Shown here: positions 4,952 to 11,020 of the stretch, in pieces
Layout: each line of letters starts with the position of its first letter
Position numbering within the stretch: the stretch's first letter is position 1
From: Candidatus Parcubacteria bacterium
Lineage (GTDB): Bacteria > Patescibacteriota > Minisyncoccia > Minisyncoccales > JAUWXI01
Direction: 5' to 3'
NCBI GenBank assembly: GCA_030616435.1
Contig: JAUWXI010000011.1
Span: 1 to 11,656 of the forward strand
DNA length: 11,656 bases
Translations under genes and position numbers: made by a program
Notes under the pieces: model-generated
What the model saw: the letters and a program-made list of their open reading frames with translations, nothing else
The model's database searches: none
What the model was told of the DNA's origin: nothing

Positions 4952-6460
4952 TTAAAGACCCGTCTTTCTCTTCTCTTCCTTGTAAATTATCAAGGTGTCT
5001 CCTTTTTCTATCCTCACGTTTCCCTCATATAATATCCCACATTCATCCCCCTTAACTAATCTATCAACATCCTTTTTGTTTTTTTGTAAATTAATCAATT
5101 TTCCTTTGCCTATTTTCTCGTCTTCCTCGCCTCGCTTCGCGGGTGAAGCGGGTCTTAAAACTTCAATCAAAGTTCCTTTTGTTACTTCCCCTGTTGTGAT
5201 CTTTCCTCCAACTATCTGACGATTTTTTTTAGTAAGAAAAATCACCAAAACCTTTACCTGTCCTAAATCCTCTCTGACAAGTTGGGGCTCAACCATTCTC
5301 TTCATTAGATTTCTGACATCTTCAACTAAATCGTAAATTAAATCAAAACAGATTATTCTAACTCCTCTTTCTTTGACCAACCTTAAGATCTGCTTTCCTG
5401 CTTTCACTCTAAATCCTATTATCTGAGCTCCGGCTGCCTCAGCAAACTCAATATCTTTTATTCCCACATCTCCTACTCCTATTTTCAAAATTCCCAATTG
5501 AATTTTCTCTTGGGGTAGTTCTTGTAAAACCTTTTCAATAGGCTCAATTGAGCCTTGAACATCTGTCTTCAAAATTAAGTTCAAAACTTTTTTTCCAGGC
5601 TCTTTGGTAGGAGGAGTAGGTAAACGTCTTTCTTTTAGCTCAATCTGGCTTTTAGCTTCCTCTAAAGTAGAAAAAGTTTTAAATTTTTCTCCAATGCCCG
5701 GGACTTCATTAAAACCCAAAGCAATCAATGGCATTCCTGGTCTTCCTTCAAGAATCTCTTTTCCCTGAAAATTTTCCAGCCTTTTTATCTTGCCAAAAGT
5801 CAAGGAGGTTCCAACAATATCGCCCTTTTTCAAAATCCCTTGTTCCAAAAGTAAAGTAGCTGTAGGCCCCCTTTTTGAATCCAAATAAGATTCTATTATC
5901 ACTCCAACAGCAGGCTTTGTAATATCAGCTTTTAACTCTTCCATCTCAGCAACCAACAAGATTAAATCCAAAAGTTCTTCAATCCCTTCGCCTGTCACAG
6001 CTGAAACATTTACTGAAGGAATCTTTCCTCCCAAGGACTCAGTTAAAACCTTTTGCTCAGCCAATTCTCTCTTTACCTTTGCAGGGTTGGCAGTAGACTT
6101 ATCTATCTTATTTATAGCAACTATCATTGGCATCTCAGCCTTCAGAATTTGAGAAATTGCTTCTTTTGTCTGAGCCTGAACTCCTTCGTCTGCAGCGACA
6201 ACTAAAATGGCAATATCTGCCACTTTTGCTCCCCGAGCCCTCATGGCAGAAAATGCCTCGTGGCCTGGAGTATCAATAAAAGTAATTTTCTTCCCTTTTT
6301 CTTCAACTTCATAGGCTCCAATATGCTGGGTAATTCCTCCTGTTTCTTTTTCTGTAATTTTAAAATCCCTTATTTTTGAAAGAATCGAACTTTTTCCATG
6401 ATCTATATGGCCTACCAAAACAACAACTGGTTGGCGAGTTATTAAATTCCCTTTTTTCAT
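4952..6460 (-). CDS. infB: translation initiation factor IF-2, minimal form
   Basis: IF-2 is the GTPase that brings initiator fMet-tRNA to the 30S subunit and promotes subunit joining. At 502 aa it lacks the N-terminal domains found in longer homologues such as that of E. coli and starts almost at the G domain. Visible are G1 GHIDHGKSS (17-25), G2 GGITQHIGAY (41-50), G3 DTPGH (63-67), G4 NKID (117-120) and G5 SA (153-154). Domain II, the TDVQGS-containing domain III and the C-terminal fMet-tRNA-binding domain follow. The P-loop has Ser24 where Thr is typical. Residues about 435-446 (PASPAKRGEED) form an extra loop in the C-terminal domain encoded by a GC-rich palindrome. The gene follows the DUF4446 gene by 9 nt, which predicts co-transcription. 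The start shows no Shine-Dalgarno sequence. Confidence 0.96.
   Translation of the reverse strand: MKKGNLITRQPVVVLVGHIDHGKSSILSKIRDFKITEKETGGITQHIGAYEVEEKGKKITFIDTPGHEAFSAMRARGAKVADIAILVVAADEGVQAQTKEAISQILKAEMPMIVAINKIDKSTANPAKVKRELAEQKVLTESLGGKIPSVNVSAVTGEGIEELLDLILLVAEMEELKADITKPAVGVIIESYLDSKRGPTATLLLEQGILKKGDIVGTSLTFGKIKRLENFQGKEILEGRPGMPLIALGFNEVPGIGEKFKTFSTLEEAKSQIELKERRLPTPPTKEPGKKVLNLILKTDVQGSIEPIEKVLQELPQEKIQLGILKIGVGDVGIKDIEFAEAAGAQIIGFRVKAGKQILRLVKERGVRIICFDLIYDLVEDVRNLMKRMVEPQLVREDLGQVKVLVIFLTKKNRQIVGGKITTGEVTKGTLIEVLRPASPAKRGEEDEKIGKGKLINLQKNKKDVDRLVKGDECGILYEGNVRIEKGDTLIIYKEEKRKTGL
5131..5152. repeat. GC-rich palindrome inside infB
   Basis: CTCGCTTC (5131-5138) pairs with GAAGCGGG (5145-5152), 8 bp with one G-T, around loop GCGGGT. 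It is far more GC-rich than the surrounding AT-rich codons. On the - strand it encodes the RPASPAKRGE stretch, where other IF-2 proteins have a shorter connection. It looks like a small in-frame inserted palindromic element. Confidence 0.55.
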
Positions 6461-6469
6461 AAAAATTTT

Positions 6470-6832
6470 TTAACATTTCATTGCTCGTTGGATTGCCTTT
6501 GTTTCTTCCTCAGATAAAGAATATTCTGATTCTCCTTTTTTTATTGGTTTGGCAAAAACCCTATTTCCTTCCCGGCTATAAAGACTGGTAATTACCAGGC
6601 CGTTATCATTTCCATCAAGCAGGGCTATTGAGAAACTTTGGTCACCTCCAACCTCAGAAAAAGGATTAAACCTCACTATTCCCAACTTCTGAACTGAAAA
6701 TTTGCTTTCTTTTCTTAAATCCTCCAGTCTTTCTGATAAATTTCCAAATTTTTTCTCTAAATTCTTAAAACGCTTTAGAAGTTGCTTAAAATTCTCTGGC
6801 CCTTTTTTCCTTTTTTTAAAAAAATTAAACAT
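6470..6832 (-). CDS. DUF4446 family protein
   Basis: A 120 aa protein. Residues about 15-47 form a charged, probably coiled-coil helix (FKQLLKRFKNLEKKFGNL). From residue 48 comes the DUF4446 core: VQKLGIVRFNPFSEVGGDQSFSIALLDGNDNGLVITSLYSREG is recognisable (read here in pieces as LGIVRFNPF, GGDQSFSIALLDG and ITSLYSREG), followed by VFAKPI and a LSEEETKAIQRA helix. The function of the family is unknown. Many homologues carry an N-terminal membrane helix before the coiled coil; here the N-terminus is MFNFFKKRKKG and shows none, so the protein is probably cytosolic. It lies 9 nt upstream of infB and about 56 nt downstream of tRNA-Ser, so it is probably the first protein gene of a tRNA-DUF4446-infB transcript. 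No Shine-Dalgarno sequence is seen. Confidence 0.82.
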   Translation of the reverse strand: MFNFFKKRKKGPENFKQLLKRFKNLEKKFGNLSERLEDLRKESKFSVQKLGIVRFNPFSEVGGDQSFSIALLDGNDNGLVITSLYSREGNRVFAKPIKKGESEYSLSEEETKAIQRAMKC

Positions 6833-6852
6833 AGAAATTTAAAAAGCAATGA

Positions 6853-6875
6853 GTAGCAGAGCGCGAGTCAGCTAC
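6853..6875 (-). other. possible RNA hairpin between tRNA-Ser and the DUF4446 gene
   Basis: GTAGC (6853-6857) and GCTAC (6871-6875) can pair around a 13 nt loop. On the - strand the stem is followed after 6 nt by a T-run near the DUF4446 start. It could mark partial termination after the tRNAs, or just be the trailer of tRNA-Ser. The stem is short, so this is weak. Confidence 0.25.
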
Positions 6876-6888
6876 CTTAAATTCCAAT

Positions 6889-6973
6889 TGGCGGTGGGTG
6901 TAGGACTCGAACCTACAAGGGAAAATTCCCACGGCATTTCGAGTGCCGCGCAATGCCATTCTGCCAACCCACC
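6889..6973 (-). tRNA. tRNA-Ser(CGA), CCA encoded
   Basis: A class II tRNA. The acceptor stem is GGTGGGT/ACCCACC with discriminator G73 and encoded CCA (6889-6891 on the + strand reads TGG). The anticodon stem CGGCA/TGCCG carries loop CTCGAAA, anticodon CGA (codon UCG). The variable arm is GGGAA TT TTCCC and the T arm GTAGG TTCGAGT CCTAC. It is 3 nt after tRNA-Ala. Confidence 0.95.
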
Positions 6974-6976
6974 TTG

Positions 6977-7051
6977 TGGACCTGACCGGATTTGAACCGG
7001 TGACCTCACGCATGCCATGCGCGCGCTCTAAACCAGCTGAGCTACAGGCCC
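6977..7051 (-). tRNA. tRNA-Ala(GGC)
   Basis: The acceptor stem GGGCCTG/CAGGTCC contains the G3-U70 wobble pair that identifies tRNA-Ala; discriminator A. The anticodon stem CGCGC/GCGTG carries loop ATGGCAT, anticodon GGC. The T arm is ACCGG TTCAAAT CCGGT. CCA is not encoded. It is 2 nt after tRNA-Arg(CCU). Confidence 0.95.
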
Positions 7052-7053
7052 AG

Positions 7054-7127
7054 TGCCCCTGGTGCGACTCGAACGCACAATCTTGACCTTAGGAGTGTCC
7101 TGCTCTATCCAATTGAGCTACAGGGGC
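7054..7127 (-). tRNA. tRNA-Arg(CCU)
   Basis: The acceptor stem is GCCCCTG/CAGGGGC with discriminator A. The D stem is GCTC/GAGC. The loop CTCCTAA gives anticodon CCT (codon AGG). The T arm is GTGCG TTCGAGT CGCAC. The anticodon stem GGACA/GGTCA has only three Watson-Crick pairs, with purine-purine oppositions at 27-43 and 31-39. CCA is not encoded. It is the first gene of the - strand tRNA trio. Confidence 0.88.
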
Positions 7128-7136
7128 TATATCAAA

Positions 7137-7165
7137 ATAATACCAAAAAATTGCTCTTTTTACAA
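7137..7165 (-). promoter_or_regulatory. sigma70-like promoter for tRNA-Arg/Ala/Ser (and probably DUF4446-infB)
   Basis: On the - strand TTGTAA (7160-7165), a 17 bp spacer and TATTAT (7137-7142). The predicted start is about 7 nt downstream, only two or three bases before tRNA-Arg. Its -35 box overlaps the -35 box of the htrA promoter on the other strand. Confidence 0.55.
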
Positions 7166-7188
7166 GAGAAATTCCATGTTAATATAAC
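7159..7188 (+). promoter_or_regulatory. sigma70-like promoter of htrA
   Basis: TTTACA (7159-7164), an 18 bp spacer and TATAAC (7183-7188). The predicted transcription start falls at about 7194-7195, on the htrA ATG (7193-7195), so the mRNA should be leaderless or almost so. Confidence 0.5.
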
Positions 7189-7192
7189 TAAC

Positions 7193-8218
7193 ATGGCAAA
7201 AGAAAAAATCACAGAGATTGTAAAAAATGTTTTGCCAGCTGTAGTAACTATCACCATTTCAAAATATTTGACAATTTATAAAAGGCAGCCTTTGGGCTTT
7301 CCTTTTTCTGGTTTTGAGGAGTTTTTCCTTATCCCGAAAAGGAGAAAAAAGGTAAAAATTGGAGGGGGTTCAGGCTTCATTGTCGACAAAAATGGACTAA
7401 TTTTAACTAATCGCCATGTGGTGGCTGATCCTGAAGCAGAATATGTAGTCATTTTAAATGATGACAGAAAATTTAAGGCAAGGATTCTGGCTCGAGACCC
7501 AATCAATGATGTGGCAGTTTTGAAAATTGATGCTAAAAATCTGCCAATAGTTAAATTAGGAGATTCTTCAAAATTGGAATTAGGACAAAAAGCAATTGCC
7601 ATTGGAAACGTCTTAGGAGCTTTTAGAAACACTGTATCTGTTGGAGTAGTTTCAGGCCTTTCAAGGGAAATTACAGCCGGCGATCCCTTAAGCAGGACAA
7701 AAACAAGATTAAGGGGTTTAATTCAAACTGATGCTGCTGTCAATCCCGGAAATTCTGGAGGTCCTTTGCTCGACATCGAAGGAAAGGCAATTGGAATCAA
7801 TGTAGCGGTGGTCTTTTTAGCTGAAAATATTGGATTTGCCTTGCCTATAAAAACAGCTAAAAAGGCTTTAAAAGAAGTGAAAAAATATGGAAGAATTAGA
7901 AGACCTTTCCTTGGAGTAAGATATGTTCCAATAACAAAAGCTTTGAAAGAAAGACATAATCTTCCTGTCGATTCTGGGGCCCTGGTCATTCCAGAACCTT
8001 ATCCTGGAGGAGAAGCTGTAGTAAAAAACAGTCCAGCTGAAAAAGCAGGAATTAGAAAACTTGATATAATTTTACAAGTAGGGAAAGAAAAGATTTCTCT
8101 GAAAAATCCTTTAGAAGAGAGTTTGCAGAAATTCAAAGTGGGAAGTGAAATCTCAATAAAAATTTTAAGAGAAGGAAAAGAGAGGAAATTAAAAGTAAAA
8201 TTAGGAGAAAGAGAATAA
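7193..8218 (+). CDS. htrA: HtrA/DegP-like trypsin-family serine protease with PDZ domain
   Basis: HtrA proteases degrade or refold damaged proteins, usually in the extracytoplasmic space. From the ATG at 7193 the product is 341 aa. The trypsin-like domain carries the triad His75 (LTNRHVVAD), Asp106 (DPINDVAVLKID) and Ser188 (NPGNSGGPL). A single PDZ domain (from about residue 245, FLGVRYVPITKAL to the C-terminus) includes SPAEKAGIRKLDIILQV. I chose this ATG over an in-frame TTG at 7151 because the latter adds non-homologous residues and lies inside the promoter. Residues 1-22 already form the first protease strand (VLPAVVTITIS), so no signal peptide or membrane anchor is visible, and tRNA-Arg upstream leaves little room for one. 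A terminator follows the stop. Confidence 0.93.
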   Translation: MAKEKITEIVKNVLPAVVTITISKYLTIYKRQPLGFPFSGFEEFFLIPKRRKKVKIGGGSGFIVDKNGLILTNRHVVADPEAEYVVILNDDRKFKARILARDPINDVAVLKIDAKNLPIVKLGDSSKLELGQKAIAIGNVLGAFRNTVSVGVVSGLSREITAGDPLSRTKTRLRGLIQTDAAVNPGNSGGPLLDIEGKAIGINVAVVFLAENIGFALPIKTAKKALKEVKKYGRIRRPFLGVRYVPITKALKERHNLPVDSGALVIPEPYPGGEAVVKNSPAEKAGIRKLDIILQVGKEKISLKNPLEESLQKFKVGSEISIKILREGKERKLKVKLGERE

Positions 8219-8237
8219 ATAGTAAATGGTAAATGAT

Positions 8238-8264
8238 AAAAACAGCCTTTAGGCTGTTTTTTTT
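8238..8264. terminator. bidirectional intrinsic terminator between htrA and the tRNA-His/Arg pair
   Basis: The stem AAAAACAGCCT/AGGCTGTTTTT has a very short loop and is followed by eight T in total (8257-8264) on the + strand. On the - strand the same stem is followed by TTTTTAT. It stops htrA from the left and the tRNA-Arg/tRNA-His transcript, plus any pil readthrough, from the right. Confidence 0.85.
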
Positions 8265-8269
8265 GGTTG

Positions 8270-8343
8270 GGTGGCCTAGCGGATTTGAACCGCCGTCTAG
8301 GACTCCACAGATCCTCGTGTTAAACCACTACACTAAGGCCACC
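8270..8343 (-). tRNA. tRNA-His(GUG)
   Basis: The acceptor stem is GTGGCCT/AGGCCAC with an encoded extra G at -1 facing discriminator C73, the hallmark of bacterial tRNA-His. The anticodon stem AGGAT/GTCCT carries loop CTGTGGA, anticodon GTG. The T stem is GGCGG/CCGCT with loop TTCAAAT. Complete CCA is not encoded. Confidence 0.95.
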
Positions 8344-8346
8344 GTG

Positions 8347-8418
8347 TGTCCCCGGCGCGAGTCGAACGCACATAGCCAGCTTAGAAGGCTGGTGTTCTTT
8401 CCATTGAACTACGGGGAC
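8347..8418 (-). tRNA. tRNA-Arg(UCU)
   Basis: The acceptor stem is GTCCCCG/CGGGGAC with discriminator A. The D stem is GTTC/GAAC. The anticodon stem CCAGC/GCTGG carries loop CTTCTAA, anticodon TCT (codon AGA). The T stem is GTGCG/CGCGC with one U-G pair. CCA is not encoded. It lies 3 nt upstream of tRNA-His. Confidence 0.95.
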
Positions 8419-8432
8419 TTTAAGCTGTAAAC

Positions 8433-8461
8433 ATTATACAATAGAAAATTTATTCGGTCAA
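8433..8461 (-). promoter_or_regulatory. strong sigma70-like promoter for tRNA-Arg(UCU)/tRNA-His
   Basis: On the - strand TTGACC (8456-8461), a 17 bp spacer and a perfect TATAAT (8433-8438). The -35 box is the last codons of the 102-residue membrane protein gene (Leu-Thr). The tRNAs therefore have their own strong start and do not depend on the pil operon. Confidence 0.7.
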
Positions 8462-8758
8462 TTTATATCTGAAAAGGTCAAGATAGCTTTTTAATTCTGT
8501 TTCCTCAAATCTTCTTTCCTTTTCGTCCAAAATTTCTAAAAATTTCTGGCAAAGTTCTTCTCTAAATTCCAAAGGTTCTTCTTCAAAAGGAGTTAATCTG
8601 CTTTCAAATAAAAGAGAAAACCGGTAAAAAATGAAAGCCCCAAAAAGCAAAACAAGAAAAATCAAAACAAAAAAGGTAAAAAGGGGCTTTTCAGCTAAAA
8701 TTTCTGGCAACCTTTTAAAAAACAATTTTATTCTTTTAAGATTTATCTTCTTTATCAT
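8450..8758 (-). CDS. small single-pass membrane protein at the end of the pilMNO cluster
   Basis: A 102 aa protein that I do not recognise. It has a basic N-terminus (MIKKINLKRIKLFFKR), one hydrophobic helix at about residues 26-46 (FTFFVLIFLVLLFGAFIFY), and an acidic, helical C-terminal part of about 55 residues with one cysteine. By the positive-inside rule the C-terminus should be outside. It follows pilO by 19 nt on the same strand, the position where pilP stands in many Gram-negative clusters. It has no lipobox and does not resemble PilP. A role in the pilus inner-membrane platform is inferred only from position. The start ATG lacks a Shine-Dalgarno sequence. Confidence 0.75.
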   Translation of the reverse strand: MIKKINLKRIKLFFKRLPEILAEKPLFTFFVLIFLVLLFGAFIFYRFSLLFESRLTPFEEEPLEFREELCQKFLEILDEKERRFEETELKSYLDLFRYKLTE

Positions 8759-8777
8759 AACGCTTTATACTTCATAT

Positions 8778-9347
8778 TTACTTCGTAAATGCCTTTATCA
8801 AAAGAAAGCTTTGAACATCCCCTAGAGAAAATTCTTTGAATCCTTCTTTTTTAATCTCTCTTTCTCCAAGCCTTTTTAAATTTAGATTAACTATTTGAAT
8901 CAAATAGGGCGCAGATTCTAATTTTTCCAAGAACTTTGAAAAATTTTTGAAGGGACCTGCTATCTCGATTTGAAAAGATAAACTGGGCCAAGGAACCTGT
9001 TCTTTTCCAGGCCCTAAAGAGGTAATTTTGAAATAGACTTTTGATTTCACAGCCTGTTCTTCCAAAAAATTAATAAAGCCAAGAGGATTTTCAGAATCAA
9101 TAAAAAGATTCTCCATTTTTTCAAAATTCTCTTCATGTTCTACGAAAATATTTTTCATTTCCTCGATATCTTCTTTTCTTTCAACAAGCAAAGCTTGCTG
9201 TTTCTTTATTGAAATTAGTTCTTCGAATTTTCTCTTAACCTCTTGAAAAAGAGGGTAAATTAAAAGGAAAATCAAAAGAACAGAAAGGACAAGAAATGAA
9301 GCCTCGGCAAAACGAATTTCTCTTTTTGGATTTATTTTTCTTTCCAT
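8778..9347 (-). CDS. pilO: PilO-like type IV pilus assembly protein
   Basis: PilO forms a heterodimer with PilN in the membrane platform that links the cytosolic PilM ring to the pilus machinery. The 189 aa product has a short cytosolic tail, a membrane helix at about residues 13-34, a coiled coil at about 35-85 (VKRKFEELISIKKQQALLVE), then an alpha/beta part with the PilO-like pattern GFINFLEEQAVKSKV, LSFQIEIAGPFKNFSKFLEKLE and SAPYLIQIVNLNLK (read as separate pieces). Sequence similarity in this family is low, so the assignment rests on architecture plus position after pilM and pilN. The start overlaps the pilN end by 16 nt, which suggests translational coupling. Confidence 0.82.
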   Translation of the reverse strand: MERKINPKREIRFAEASFLVLSVLLIFLLIYPLFQEVKRKFEELISIKKQQALLVERKEDIEEMKNIFVEHEENFEKMENLFIDSENPLGFINFLEEQAVKSKVYFKITSLGPGKEQVPWPSLSFQIEIAGPFKNFSKFLEKLESAPYLIQIVNLNLKRLGEREIKKEGFKEFSLGDVQSFLLIKAFTK

Positions 9348-9868
9348 TGAAAACTTAAATGAAAATCAATGTCTCTTGGCTCTACCCAGTTTGAGGGAGG
9401 AAAATTGAATTCCATTATCTCTTCTTTTTCTTCAAAATTCTTTTTCAGCTCAAACAAAACTTCTCTTGTTGGAGCAAAGCCTGTAAGGGAAAATTGTTTT
9501 TTATCTTCTTGATAGAAAAATGAAGTTAAATAAGTGCCTTCTGGTAAAAGCTGGTTAATCTCTTCAAAAACATCTGTCAGAAAAATTTGGTCTTCAAAAA
9601 AGGAATCCAACTTGGAAAGGTTTGAATTAAAAAAGGTAGTCTTTTCTCTCAAAGCCTGAGCCTCAGAAGTTTCAATTTCTTTTCGTTTGAGAACGAACCT
9701 TTCTCTTTCAGAATCTGCCTGGCTAGAAACAAAAATTTTGAGAGAAAGAAGGAATGAGCTCAAAAAAGCAAGAAATATTAAAAAGAGAGTTCCCAAAATC
9801 AAAACTATTTTAAAACGTTTTTTAAAAATCAGGGTTTCTCTTTCTTCTGGGGGTAGTAAATTAATCAT
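9332..9868 (-). CDS. pilN: PilN-like type IV pilus assembly protein
   Basis: The N-terminus MINLLPPEER matches the PilN signature (MINLLP), the segment that binds the groove of PilM. A membrane helix at about residues 20-42 is followed by a coiled coil (about 50-85) and a small alpha/beta domain with INQLLPEGTYLTSF and FSLTGFAPTREVLFELKKNF, typical of PilN. At 178 aa it has the usual size. Its ATG overlaps the pilM TGA by 4 nt (ATGA), a strong sign of translational coupling and matched stoichiometry with PilM. Confidence 0.9.
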   Translation of the reverse strand: MINLLPPEERETLIFKKRFKIVLILGTLFLIFLAFLSSFLLSLKIFVSSQADSERERFVLKRKEIETSEAQALREKTTFFNSNLSKLDSFFEDQIFLTDVFEEINQLLPEGTYLTSFFYQEDKKQFSLTGFAPTREVLFELKKNFEEKEEIMEFNFPPSNWVEPRDIDFHLSFQWKEK

Positions 9869-11004
9869 ACTTCTCTTGTTCCTTTCAAAGCCAGGCCTAA
9901 AGCAGTAGCAAAAGACAATGATTCTTTAAAAGGCAATTGGGGTACTTCTTTTTTACCTTCTGGTAAAATGTTAATCCAGGGATTAGCTAATGTCGTTGGG
10001 GTTTTAAGTTCTGAAGAAAAAAACTGATCCAAGGCCTTCAAATTAGCTCCTCCTCCACACAAAACTATTTTCTCTATTCCTTTTCCGCTAGAAGGCAGAT
10101 GTTCACGAGAAATATGGGATTGGTAGTAATCTATTCTCTTTTTGATCTCTTCTGTAAAATCGGTCAAGATAGCAATGAAGGCCTTAAAAAATCTCTCTTC
10201 TCTTTTAATCTTTTTCTCAAAAACGTCTTCTTCTTTACCTTTTAATTCAACCTTTTTTGGCCCCAACAATCCATATTTTAGTTTGAGGGCTTCAGCCTCT
10301 TTCAAGTTTAATCTCAAGTTTTTAGCTATTGCCCTGGTAAATTCTTCTGAAGCAATAGGAATCGAAGAGGTAAATCTAATGGAACGTCCCGAAAAGACAA
10401 TAAAACTTGTCCTGGTAGCTCCAATATCAAGTAAAAGCAGAGGAAAAGTGGAAACCTGGTCTTTTACCAAAGCTCGGGCTGTAGCCTGGGATTCAATTTC
10501 CAGAGCCAAGGGAACCAAGCCTGCCTTTTTCAAACAGAAGACATAAGGATCAACTGTAGTTTTCGGTATAGCAGCAATCAAAACATCCAAATGATCAAGA
10601 TGACCAGAAACAGGTTTTACTATTCTCGAATCTAAATAGACCTGATTTATGGGAAAAGGAATATAATTTTCTGCCTCAAACTTTGCAGCTTCTTTCACCT
10701 CCTCCTCTTTTAAAAGAGGTAATTGTATAACCTGCAAAAAGGTCTTTTCTTCTGGTAAGGAGGCAACAACATATTTTGTATCCAAGGGTTTTCCTTTAAC
10801 TCCTGAAATTGAGCTTTTAATAATATCAATTAAAGCATCCTGATTTTTGATCTCCCCTTTTTCAATAATGCCAGGCGTGATCTCCTTTCTTAAAAATGAA
10901 ACTAAGGTAAAACCTCTTTTGTTTTTCTCTAATTTTACCAGCTTCAAAGAAAGATCAGAGATATCTAAGGCGAAAGCTTTAGGTTTTAGTGTTAAAAAAT
11001 TCAT
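9865..11004 (-). CDS. pilM: PilM, actin-like ATPase of type IV pilus assembly
   Basis: PilM is a cytosolic actin-fold protein that binds the PilN N-terminus and connects the membrane platform to the motor ATPases. The 379 aa product shows the first phosphate-binding strand (FALDISDLSLKLVKL, 11-25), the YIPFPINQV motif (114-122), the second phosphate-binding loop LLLDIGATRTS (190-200), the EAEALK helix (236-241) and the adenosine motif LCGGGANL (315-322). The ATP-site motifs are intact. It starts 16 nt after the upstream pilus-associated gene on the same strand and overlaps pilN by 4 nt, so it is inside an operon whose promoter lies outside the window. No Shine-Dalgarno sequence is visible before the ATG. 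Confidence 0.95.
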   Translation of the reverse strand: MNFLTLKPKAFALDISDLSLKLVKLEKNKRGFTLVSFLRKEITPGIIEKGEIKNQDALIDIIKSSISGVKGKPLDTKYVVASLPEEKTFLQVIQLPLLKEEEVKEAAKFEAENYIPFPINQVYLDSRIVKPVSGHLDHLDVLIAAIPKTTVDPYVFCLKKAGLVPLALEIESQATARALVKDQVSTFPLLLLDIGATRTSFIVFSGRSIRFTSSIPIASEEFTRAIAKNLRLNLKEAEALKLKYGLLGPKKVELKGKEEDVFEKKIKREERFFKAFIAILTDFTEEIKKRIDYYQSHISREHLPSSGKGIEKIVLCGGGANLKALDQFFSSELKTPTTLANPWINILPEGKKEVPQLPFKESLSFATALGLALKGTREV

Positions 11005-11020
11005 TGCTTATCGTTTAAAC

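Noticed and set aside
4922..4955. Possible promoter before tRNA-Cys (TAAAAT on the - strand)
   Set aside because: The -10 box is good but no -35 better than three of six matches lies at the right distance; readthrough from infB is as likely.
6841..6888. Possible degenerate tRNA next to tRNA-Ser
   Set aside because: Only a 5 bp hairpin is present; no acceptor or T arm can be drawn.
6825..7013. 62-codon frame on the - strand
   Set aside because: It is the translation of tRNA-Ala and tRNA-Ser.
7151..7192. TTG start for htrA
   Set aside because: It lies within the promoter region, adds 14 residues without homology or signal-peptide character, and a better ATG follows at 7193.
8233..8430. 65-codon frame on the + strand after htrA
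   Set aside because: It reads through the terminator and the complement of tRNA-His and tRNA-Arg.
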